Source of the DNA: Eutypa lata
Lineage: Eukaryota > Ascomycota > Sordariomycetes > Xylariales > Diatrypaceae
NCBI GenBank assembly: GCA_022661535.1
Contig: JAKULF010000014.1
Coordinates: forward strand, 868,001-932,000
Direction: 5' to 3'
Length of the DNA stretch: 64,000 bases
Shown: positions 15,796 through 33,188 of the stretch, piece by piece
Position numbering within the stretch: position 1 is the stretch's first letter
Layout of the letters: each line of letters begins with the position of its first letter
Program-made: the position numbers and the translations under genes
Notes under the pieces: model-generated
Database searches by the model: none
Seen by the model: only the letters and a program-made list of their open reading frames with translations
What the model was told of the DNA's origin: nothing

Positions 15796-16010
15796 TATTA
15801 ATAAATGAAGTACTTTAATAGCGATTTATAATGATAATAAAAGGTTAAATACCGAAAATATCTTAAGATATTACGTATAATATTTAAGGCATAAAGATTA
15901 ATATATAATTCGAGCTTATAATTAAGTTAATGTAAACTTTTTTAAATAATAACATATACCTTACTTTTCAAGAGCTATTCGAGATTAATATTTATTTACG
16001 TATTTTAATA
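15796..16010 (+). repeat. 3' LTR of the nested copia-like element
   Basis: It has exactly the same length as the 5' LTR and differs from it mainly by C/T and G/A changes. The hairpin core is kept in degraded form. The target duplication AAAAC follows at once at 16,011-16,015. Confidence 0.88.
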
Positions 16011-17341
16011 AAAACTTAAATAAAATTAATTAATTTTTAAATATTCGTATTATTAAATTAAATTTTATTAATAATATTTATTTAAATTAATAATAATATA
16101 TTAAAAAATCGCTTTAAATAATAAATATAAACGATATAAAATCATTATTTATTTCGTTTATTTTAAATTATAAATAATATATAATTTAAAATTAAAAAAT
16201 TATTATTAAAAATAAAATATTTAAATATATAAATTTAATTAAAAAATTTAACTTTTTAAATTACGTAATTAAATTTAATATAATTTATATAACGTTTATT
16301 TAAATTTAATTTATAAATAACTTATTATTAAAATATATAAATTATATTAAACGTTTATTTAAATATATAAATAATATTATAAATTTATTAATTTAATATT
16401 AAACTTTAAATAAAAAACATTTATATTATAAATATAATAATTTTAAATTATTTAAAATAATAAATTTTAATTATAATAATAATTTTAATTTAAATAAATC
16501 GATTATAAATTATATAATTTATATAATAAAAACTTTTATTATATAAATTTTAAAGCTTTAAACGATTATTATTAATTATATAACGAAAATTAAATATATA
16601 ATTTTAAATATTATAATAATAAAAACAATTAATATTAAAAACTTTTTATAAAAACTTAATTTAATATTTAAAAAATTTATTACTTTATTAAAAAATAATA
16701 TAAATATATTAAAATAAATAAAAAAGATTATAATATTTAAAAAAAAAACGTTATATTTAAATCGATTATTATTATATACGTTAAAAAATTAATAATAATT
16801 ATATTAAAATTTAATATATTAAAATAAATAAAAATTTAATAAATAACTTTATTAAACTTTTTAATTAAAAAACTTTTAACGAATTTATAATAAAATTAAA
16901 TTTAAAATTAATTTAAAAATCGTTTAAAAAATTAAAAGATATATTAATCGATAAATAAATTAAATTAATTAAAAAAAAATATTCGTTAAATTTTCGTTAT
17001 AAAAAAAATCGTTATTTTTTAAAACTTTATATTATCGTAATATTTTTTTACGATTATTATATTTATTTAATTTAAAAACTTTTTTTTTAATATTTAATTT
17101 AAAAAATTTAAAACGATTTTTAAATTAATTTAATTTTTATTAAATAAATTCGTTTTTATTAATTATTTCTTTTAATATTTATAATATATAATATAAAAAA
17201 AATTAATAATTAATAATTTTTAATTAAAATTTTTTATTATTTTTAAAATTAAAAATTTTAAACTTTATTTAATTTTATATAATTAATAACGTATTAATTA
17301 ATAATATTATAAATTTTATATATAAAATTAAAAAATTTATT
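16011..17341 (+). mobile_element. Old copia-like element, middle part
   Basis: This resumes the old copy exactly where 8,791 stopped, after the AAAAC duplication. It matches 14,236 to about 15,585 of the younger element (the part after the reverse-transcriptase box, covering the end of pol). It is broken again near 17,341 by an unrelated insertion. Confidence 0.82.
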
Positions 17342-24693
<7,352 letters not shown>

Positions 24694-25120
24694 TTTATTA
24701 ATAAATAATAATTTAATTAAACTTTAAATATATATATATAAATAAAGTTATTAATATTACGATATAAATAAAATTAATAATTAAATAATTAAATTATAAA
24801 AATTAATATAAAAATTAAAAATTCGATTTTAATAAATTTATAATTTAATTTTTTAAGTTTTTTAAAGTTTTAAAAAAATTAATTATTTATTAATATAAAA
24901 AAACGTATTAATAAATAAAATACTTTAATAATAATTTATAATAATAATAAAAGATTAAATATTAAAAGTATTTTAAAATATTATATATAATATTTAAAAT
25001 ATAAAAATTAATATATAATTTAAGTTTATAATTAAATTAATATAAACTTTTTTAAATAATAATATATATTTTACTTTTTAAAAGTTATTTAAAATTAATA
25101 TTTATTTATATATTTTAATA
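24694..25120 (+). mobile_element. Old copia-like element, right end with its 3' LTR
   Basis: This matches about 15,586-16,010 of the younger element, including the last 210 bp of the internal region and the whole 215-bp LTR. It completes the old copy, whose original internal part and 3' LTR can now be followed through both later insertions. Confidence 0.85.
24906..25120 (+). repeat. 3' LTR of the old copia-like element
   Basis: The LTR has the same 215-bp length and the same ends as the two LTRs of the nested copy. It is more heavily mutated: the hairpin and most CpA/TpG sites are gone. Confidence 0.85.
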
Positions 25121-25873
25121 TAAACTTAAAATATTTATTATAATTATTTATAATTAAATTATATAATTTTATATTTTTTAATATAAAATATTAATAAAAA
25201 TACTTATAAAAATAAAACTTAATAATTATAATTTATTAAATATTTTTACTTTTTAATTTTAAAATCGTTTATTTTTATTATTTTTCATTAAGGTTTAAAG
25301 TTATATTTAATTATAAAGTATAAGTAAAATATAAAAAAAGATATATATAAAAAAGATAATTATTTTATTTAATAAATATTTAAAATAAAAGAAGTTATTA
25401 TTACTTTTAAAGCTTTTTAAAAAAGAAAATAAATAAATATAAACGTCTTTTATAATTTTATATATTTATATATAATTAAGATTTTTATAATTTATATATT
25501 ACTTTTTTAATCGTTATTAAATTAAATAATATGTTAAAGATATTTCAATTTAAATAACACTTATTTATTTAATAATAAAAAACGATTATTTAATAATAAA
25601 AATATACAAGCTTATAATTATTCCGATTATATGATATTTTGGTACAGAAATTATTTGTTAAAGCTTAAGTTAATAACCTAAATAGTACAATTAACGCTTT
25701 CTACATGTTCAAGGGGTGTTATAAAAAACCATAATACAGTTTTCTTTTCATTTGATCAAACTTGGTTATCATTACGTTCGGAAGGAGTACATAGATACAT
25801 ATTCCCATGCCAGCTATACATGCAGTTCCCTCCATACGAAGTAGGTTGCCTAATATATTCTAACAAGTTCATA
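25121..25873. other. Edge of the RIP block; no gene seen
   Basis: AT-rich sequence continues to about 25,600 and then gives way quite sharply to ordinary base composition, with CpA and TpG common again. I see no gene or repeat here. Confidence 0.7.
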
Positions 25874-27361
25874 TCATAGATTATCATCCGAAAGAATATA
25901 CTGTAATTTCCAGAGCGTGTTTATCTGTGGTGGAAAGGTATTTAAAGAGACATGCTTCGCTTCAGCAAGGTGGATGGCAAATATACACTCTTTCATTGTC
26001 GGTTCTATGTTTCGTTGTTCATTGTCGCCAATATATGCGATGTCGGCCGATGAAATGCCAAAGGTTTCCAAAACTCTTGTGAATAGATTTTCGGTCTTAG
26101 TGGCATGGAAATGATTAGTAGTAGTGAGGAAGTCAATGTAACCATCAATACCAAGGGCTCGGACTGTCCTCTCTTGCGCATCCTGTGGCCCTTCTGTTAC
26201 GACTACAATTTTCTTACCCATACCCTTGAGAGCAGAGAGTAACTCTAGTGCCCCGCACTTGAGCTCAAGCGAAGCGATGAGACTAGACTCATACAGTTCC
26301 AGGATCTCAGTCATGAATATATCGTCTTGTGGGAGGCATAGGCGGGATAGGAGTGATGAGAATCTCTCTCGCTGGTAGTCGAACGATGTCTTCCCGTCCG
26401 AGAAGGCATTTGCTGTCTTTTCCTTGAGCACTTTCGAATACTCATCTCTCAATGTCAATACGGGGGTACCATATCTGCTGGAAATTTTCTGGATTATTTC
26501 AGTAACAGCTATTCCTGAACTGCGGCGGAACTTGTGCAAGGTGTCGTCCAGATCAAACCCGATCCAGGATTTTCCTGCAAGAACGGCCCGTAGCCGTACT
26601 ATGTCATCTCGCTAACAACCGAGATATAGATGCCCAACCCGTCTTTCAATATAATGCTTCTCAGCGTTCGAAAGAAGTCCATGGTATAGTATGTTCTCTT
26701 CCATAGAAGAGCTAGCTTCTCTGCTCAAAGACACTCTATTGATATCACGATCTGCTGAATAGTGCATCAAAGAATCCAATGATGGATTCAAGCCGAGCAT
26801 TGCCTCAGAACAAGGTACGCCACACCATGTGCAAATGCGTTTAATCTCCGTCCGAGGATCCTGGATGAGACGCTCATATATGAGGACCGTCGTGGTGTGG
26901 GAAGGCGCTTGTTGAAGCATTCGAAACATATTGATATAACAATCAACTAAGTTCTCGATATCTGTCCAACCTACGTTCTTCTAGCTATCGAACAATCGGA
27001 TAGCGTCGCGAACTAAGAATACCAGCTTGGTCATGTCATATGCAGAAGGGGTAGGGAAAATGTTGTACGGGCCGTCTCCATTTAGGCTATTATCCCCTAT
27101 CTCCTCTTTGGATACAATAAAACGCCTGCCCGAATTCACCGCGTTGATAGAGGCGGTATGGTTGGATGGATCATTCAAGATCGAATAATCAGGATCGAAG
27201 GTATTTGTCGTACCTTCATTGTCCTTGAGGATGAGTCCACTCGTAACTGTGCATAAAAGGGATCCTGCAAATACTTTCATGAGAAGAGTCGATCCACTGC
27301 CAGAGCAAGAGACCAAGAAGCGAGTATTCAGATGCTTGCTCGATGATAGTACCTCTTTCAT
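25874..27361 (-). pseudogene. Sulfotransferase-HAD hydrolase fusion with two in-frame stops
   Basis: A single minus-strand frame runs from the ATG at 27,361 to the stop at 25,874 (496 codons) and is broken only by TAG at codon 127 (26,981-26,983) and TAG at codon 250 (26,612-26,614). The N-terminal half has a P-loop sulfotransferase-like PAPS-binding start (FLVSCSGSGSTLLMK, residues about 15-29) and a later FLVRD block. After the second stop the same frame gives the HAD motif I (GFDLDDT, 26,540-26,560), motif II Thr in VVVTEGP, a Lys (motif III) and motif IV YIGDN. So the order is sulfotransferase then HAD phosphatase-like hydrolase. Both stops are one C/T or G/A step from a sense codon (TGG or CAG), as RIP would make. 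No introns are needed. A functional, read-through or split two-gene reading is possible but less likely. Confidence 0.75.
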
Positions 27362-28519
27362 CTTCGTGTCCGTGCTTTATAGTGTGTGACTAGGAGTAAA
27401 GAAAATATGAAGCCGAAGTTGTGCTGAAAATATATTACTATTATGGCGAAATGAAGTGGGGTGTGTAAAAATGGAGCATACCTACATGACTATATGCCTC
27501 TGAAGCTAACCGAATATGTCAGGAGTTGAATTGCAAGGAGAGAAATCATACGTTGGACCTAGAAAGGGTGAAAATTTAGTGCACGAGATTTGTGTTTTGT
27601 CCCATATAATACAGAATGTGACCACATCTGCCTTGGCACAGCTATCACTTAGTGCTACATTGGAAGCCATTCTGATCAACTACTTATCTAGGTACTTTGC
27701 TCACTACATACTGTTATACTTTCCTCTTAACAAATAGGTATGAGCAGCTGTCAAAATAATTAGAACTTTCAACCGTACAATTATATTGACCTACCTATTT
27801 ACATTACTTGTATATTCTTAAGCAAAACATTTCCAATTCGAATAAGCTTATAATTATAATGCTGAATATGAAATAATCCCTGATTATTACTCCTTTACCA
27901 AATATTATTCGAATTCGAATTTTTAACGTGTCATTTAATCTGGCTACAGTTTGAAATACAATACGCATTTCCTAAGCAGTTGGCCGTTAGGTTTCCAAGC
28001 TATCCATGACCCACTTCGATTCAGGAGATTGGGATAGATACCTACATTCTAGATGCAAAACGAGATTGTCATAAACCCTCACTCACTAACTTAAGGTAGA
28101 AACTCCAAGCCAACCACTTAGGCCATATGGATGGAGCTGTTCCCATGGTGGATGTCCTAGGCATCCGTACATTCTGCACCATAAGTATGGCCTTCGGCCA
28201 TATAAACCATTCAACTAGATTCTTTTCTTTTTATAAATTTTACGATAAATTTAAGCAAGCTAAAGATACAACTATTATTATAGTAATAAATAATAATCAT
28301 TATAATTAAGGGACTTAAAAAGAGAGCAAGGAAGGGGAAAGAAAAAGAAGGGGAAAAAAGTAATAAAAAAAAGGTTTAGGATAACAAAGTTATCACGGAT
28401 CAATTGTTAGATGATCTCAGATATACAACTCAAAGTAGGATTCAGAAGTAGACAATATCTCTAGGTGAATCACGACACCTATCAGCAATGAACTACCACC
28501 TCGTCACTATTCGGAGCTG
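27362..28519. other. Intergenic region, no gene recognised
   Basis: The region has ordinary to AT-rich composition. A perfect TTCGAATTCGAA palindrome lies near 27,908. Short open frames here show no family resemblance. From about 28,310 to 28,370 there is a purine-rich run of A and G. Confidence 0.6.
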
Positions 28520-28610
28520 CAATCTAACTGCCAACTCCCGGAATCGAACCCATTTCCTCCAGAGAGGTATTGAGTCGATTTCCCATTGCGCAGCTGAGCC
28601 ATAGGAGCAT
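28520..28610 (-). ncRNA. Degenerate tRNA-like sequence with RNA polymerase III A and B boxes
   Basis: On the minus strand a near-consensus A box (TGGCTCAGCTGCG, 28,589-28,601) is followed 38 bp later by a perfect B box (GGTTCGATTCC, 28,540-28,550). The surrounding acceptor, D and T stems pair poorly: only two or three pairs of the acceptor stem hold, and the T stem has mismatches. It is therefore unlikely to be a working tRNA. It fits a decayed tRNA gene or the head of a tRNA-derived SINE reading towards lower coordinates, where a pyrimidine-rich tract follows about 200 bp on. Confidence 0.45.
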
Positions 28611-30607
28611 TGGTGCTAGATATATCTCTAATTTAAATATATAACTCCGCCTAAGCAACCTATCAATACAATAGGTAGAGTGAATCGTCGCCTAAGCTAC
28701 ACACCTACTACCACTACCATGCGAACAAAGGTCATGCACCCAAATTGCAGCCTTTAGGGAAAACAATGACTAGATCACTGCAGGAAAGAATTGATAATCT
28801 GTAACCTGATTGTCAAAGAAACATAATAATTTCTGTGATAAGCAACCACTACCATTGGCAATCTTGCGTATGTACGTACGTACACACAACTAACCATTCA
28901 ATACTTCTATTGCACACCTTAAAACAAACCATCACAAGTGATTGTTATTAATCCAATACCTATGAATGTTTTTTTTAAAGCTGGGAGTGTTGAAGCCACA
29001 CTTTCTTCCATCCGAGAAATACTACTCCTATATACTTTATATAATAAATCCACCAAATCTCGTTATGGCTCAGCATATGTTTGCAGGTATGGATCATTGT
29101 GACTTGGGATCTAGTTAGGGTATGTTATTAAGCCAAGAAGCGTACAAAGGATACAAGTCAAGACGAGGGGAGTAGTATTGGGCTATTGGTCTTATAAATA
29201 GTTTTTATTATTAAACACGAGTGGATATTAGGGAGTCAGCTGATCAAACCACTGAGCAATGAAATCATAGAGCTACTTCCTGATCATAGACTTGAAAAGA
29301 GAAGAAGAAAATGATGCCAGCTGACAGTAATGGAAAGCCGCCAGGTAACATGATCAACAATGGGGACTTTAGCTAATCTAAGGATGATGCGAAGGTTTAA
29401 ATGATGTAAGAAAACAAAACGAAACCAGACATTAATCTGAGAAGGGTATAAGATAGCGATAGGGGAATGAGTAACCATGCGAAGAAAAGAACATGCTTCT
29501 ATTCCCTTCATATCTCAATAGCAATGAAATACCGATAACCCCGAGATGCCATACACGATACAATACCTATCTACTTAACTGTAGTTATGATCAATGCTTG
29601 TTAGTTGTTATGTGCAGAGAAGCTACACCCCTAGGTAGTTACTTGGGAACTTCCATTCAATGTCGTCCAGCAAAATGCAGATAAACGTTCAAATGAAATG
29701 GAATAATAACTTGATGCCTATGAATCGTTTGGTCATTACCAGATTATCTTAGGTCTTCGTATTATTCTCTTCCTTTACGACGGCGTAGTTCTCGTGTGTA
29801 GTAAGTCTAGGTATTTTCGGCTCTCGTACCCGAAGCTGGCTGTAGAGCTGCCTATCAGAATCCAAGGCTACGTCCGACCAGTATTCTCCGAAGCTTCGGC
29901 TCGGACGCTAATGCTCGGATATCGCAAAGTCGGTGTTACCATGCCTTTTATCACACCACGTGCGATTGGAGCTGACATGCTGCGGATCGGGATCAGGTAA
30001 ACTTTCAGTGTTCACAGTGCTGGGCCGTTTTCCATTGTTGCTGAGAAGCAGCTAAGCCATCGTACATATGGCCACTCTCCTGTCAGATCTTTGTTGCTAA
30101 AGATCTATGCATGTCGCCCACCATTAGCTAGTCTACAGCCGTTATCGTCTACGGAAGGTGTGACAACAGGTCCAGAACACGGCTGCACGTCTCTCAAAAT
30201 AAAACCCATGTTCAGGCAAGATCGAATGCAAATACCTTGCATGATATGGGCCTTGCATGTATGATTTCCAAGCTTCTAGGCGGCAGAGCTGAAAACCAAA
30301 ATGGGCACAGTCCTGTAGTGATCTCGGCTATACAGTTATGACGGATCTATTGTGCGACCGGAAGGCCGAGATACGAGGAGGACGAAATGGTGCTCTGAGA
30401 TAATTTACTCGGAAACCAGTGATGTCCTAAGAGCGTGTAAATGGACCACCATATGGACTTTGGAGCCTTCAACAGTCGATAGGTCTATAGGATGGAATCG
30501 TTACGGATCATGTATATATCAAGGCCCTCCCAAAGAGGGCCACTAGGTCAACTTAATTTATCTATTAAGCTGATCTTAATGACTTGTAACCCAGTGCCTA
30601 TTCCAAT
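28611..30607. other. Long intergenic region, no gene recognised
   Basis: About 2 kb lies upstream of the multicopper oxidase gene. The open frames present are short and look random. Around 29,880-29,930 there is a local inverted motif (CCGAAGCTTCGG). I see no transposon remains. Confidence 0.6.
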
Positions 30608-32681
30608 ATGTTCACTCTTCGGTGCTCTCTCTCAGACACGGGGGCATATTTACCTCTCTTTGCGTTCCTTGGCTTGACCTCTGCTGTAGGGGGTGTCACG
30701 ACACAGGTCCACGATGCATCATTCACTCCTGACGCCGTTCTTCACATCTCGGCGCAGAACATTAGCATCGGTGGTATCGAAAGATATTCTACTTTAATAA
30801 ATGAGTCACTCCCAGCACCCGAGCTTAGACTCCCTGAGGGAGAAGTGGTCTGGATCCGAGTCTACAATGACATGACGGAGCAGAACACCACAATTGTTGG
30901 TCTTCATTTTCCCATAATTATCTAAATCTTCTAGGGTGTGAGCTAACTGAATCCAAATCACATATAGCATTGGCATGGCCTCGCTCAGGCAGCTTCCCCC
31001 TTTTCGGACGGGACGCCACTCGCCTCCCAATGGCCGATCCCACCACAACACTTCTTCGACTACGAACTTCAGGTCCCCAATGGCTCGGCCGGAACATACT
31101 TCTACCACAGCCACGTCGGGTTCCAGGCCGTCACCGCAGCGGGTCCCTTGATCATCGAAGACAAGGGCGAGCGGCCGTATCCAACCGACGGCGAGCGCAC
31201 CATCTTCGTCCACGGCCTGTGGAACGAGACTGACGCCCAAGTCGAGCAAGGGGTGAACTCGAACCCTCTCGCCTGGCCCGGCGAGACCAACGGGATCATG
31301 ATAAACGGGAAGACGATCTCGGACTTCGGCATCGTCAACGACTCTACGGCCGGACTCGCCGTTATAGAGGTCGACCCCGGAAAGACGTACCGGCTCCGCT
31401 TCATCGGCAGCATGGCACTGTCGTACACGGCGCTGGCATTCGAGTCGCACGACGAGCTCCAGGTCATCGAGGCCGACGGAAGCTACACCAAACCAGCACC
31501 CACAGAGATCATACAAATAGGGGGCGGGCAGCGCTTCAGCACCCTACTGCAGACCAAATCGTGCGAGGAGCTGGCGGACCTCGGAAAGCTGGATTTCTAC
31601 ATCCAGACAGAGACGCGCGAGCGAGACTATACCGTCACGAACTACGCGATCCTCCGATACACCAACACGTGCGGCAGCGGCGATTCATCATCATCATCAA
31701 CGAGCTTCGCGGATCCTCTCCCCACGGACTCGTACCCAACGCAGAAGCCCATCGACATACCACCGACGATCAACGGGTTCCTCGACTACCAGCTGCAGCC
31801 GCTGGCACCCAACGACTTTCCCTCGGCGTCGGAGGTGACGCGGCGCGTGGTGCTCAACGCGCAGGTCTTCGAGGACGGGTACTACATGTGGAGGGACTCG
31901 AACGTGTCGTGGGGCGAGGGTCCGCTAGGGGGCGCGGCCCCCCACACCGTGCCCGAGACGCCTTACCTCGTCGGGCTCTACCTGAACCAGACCGAGTACC
32001 TGCCCGACTACGACGCGGCGGTCGCCAACGGCGGCGTCGACCCGCGCACCCAGACTTTCCCTGCCAGGATCGGCGAGGTCTTGGAAATCGTCATCCAGAA
32101 CCTCGGCGCGGAGAGTAGGACTGGTCTCGCGGCCGGCATGATCGATGTGCACCCCTTTCACGCGCACGGAGGCCACGTATAGTAAGTATTAGTTAACCCC
32201 TATATATATACACATACACATACCCCTTACCTACTCTACTCTACTCTACTCTACTGTTGTTGTTATAAGCCATCATCGTGTCTACCTACTAACAACCGAT
32301 ATTTCAACGAACAGCGACGCCGGGAGCGGCCCTGGTGCGTGGTCCTCGGAGATCATGGAGCGGCAACTGGAAGGCACACAGCCGGTCCTCCGGGATACGA
32401 CGATGCTGTTCCGGTACAACGTGACGGCGGCGCCCTTCGCGAAGAGCGGGTGGCGGACGTGGCGGCTGCGCATCGAGGACCCGGGCGTCTGGATGATCCA
32501 CTGCCACTGGTTGCAGCACATGGCGCAGGGCATGCAGACGGTGTGGGTCTTCGGCGACGCGGAGGACATCCTGACGGTGCCGCGGCCCGAGGTCGAGGGC
32601 TACCTGGCCTATGGCGGCGACGTGTACGGCAACGCGACACATGATCCCGTAGCGGTACATTTTAGCGAGGTAGCGACATAG
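30608..32681 (+). CDS. Multicopper oxidase, laccase/ascorbate-oxidase type, secreted
   Basis: Three exons (30,608-30,895; 30,968-32,181; 32,315-32,681) give 622 residues. All four copper-binding motifs are present: HWHG at 97-100, HSH at 143-145, HPFHAHG at 491-497 and HCHWLQHMAQGM at 563-574. The last gives the type-1 copper Cys564 and His569 with Met574 as likely axial ligand. The hydrophobic N-terminus (about residues 14-28) suits a signal peptide. Such enzymes oxidise phenols or similar donors and reduce oxygen to water outside the cell. Intron 1 uses an unusual GTTGGT donor and joins exactly at HWHG. Intron 2 holds five CTACT repeats (32,231-32,255). Exons 2 and 3 are clearly richer in G+C than neighbouring genes. 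HSHVGFQA and the HCHW box suggest the ascorbate-oxidase-like branch rather than classical laccase, but the substrate cannot be read. Confidence 0.9.
32231..32255 (+). repeat. (CTACT)5 repeat in intron 2 of the multicopper oxidase
   Basis: Five perfect copies of a pentanucleotide lie in the 133-bp second intron, next to a short TA/CA run. Confidence 0.9.
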
Positions 32682-33188
32682 TAGGAGTAGCAGAGCGAGA
32701 AGAGAGAGATGAGTCGCACGTTTTCTTTTACTGCTTGATTGTAGTCCCTTTTTACCCTGTATTATTATTTTACCCCTTTTGCATAGAGCGGTGGGCTCAT
32801 GTTGGAGTTTCGTGTACTTAGTATTGGATATTGTTTAAAGCATATAGTTGACGTTGTGGAAAGGGAGCATCAAATATATCTTCTAGATTTCAGTTGTTGA
32901 AAACGCAATTGAAATAATAATTTGATGGTTATTCAGTAGTTTCTGAAGCAAAAGCCCCCTCCAAACCTCCTGGGTAATTAGCAGTTTTGGTGGCTGCGCT
33001 CTTAATGGGTTTAACTGTAGCACCTAATCACTATTACAATGAATCATGAGGGGCACTTTAAGGATGACTGGTAGAATTGGACAAGAAAGGGGCAGTAAGA
33101 CTTGTAGCCAAATGAGCCTTCACATATTAACGTATATAATGTATACACGAGTTACCTAAACAAGATACTCGTCGACTCTTTACCCTCT
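32682..33188. other. Shared 3' region between convergent genes
   Basis: The multicopper oxidase and the ZW10-like gene converge here. Only untranslated sequence is expected and no other feature was seen. Confidence 0.6.

Larger units (their letters stand above)
8792..16010 (+). mobile_element. Full-length Ty1/copia-like LTR retrotransposon (RIP-mutated, nested)
   Basis: This is a complete LTR element of 7,219 bp. It has two 215-bp LTRs (8,792-9,006 and 15,796-16,010) and a 5-bp target duplication AAAAC at 8,787-8,791 and 16,011-16,015. Inside, read on the plus strand, lies a gag CX2CX4HX4C zinc knuckle at 11,119-11,160, where the Cys and His codons have become Tyr codons by RIP-type changes. 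A copia-type reverse-transcriptase core lies at 14,154-14,180 (L-Y-V-N-N-F-L-L-F, the two Asp codons of YVDD turned to Asn). It is followed by the K-D-L-x-K-V-N-x-F-L-x-I-R-I block typical of Ty1/copia. It is richer in G and C than its host copy, so it arrived later and suffered less RIP. It has no intact frame. Confidence 0.9.

Noticed and set aside
28520..28610. A functional tRNA gene
   Set aside because: The acceptor, D and T stems do not pair; only the A and B boxes are kept.
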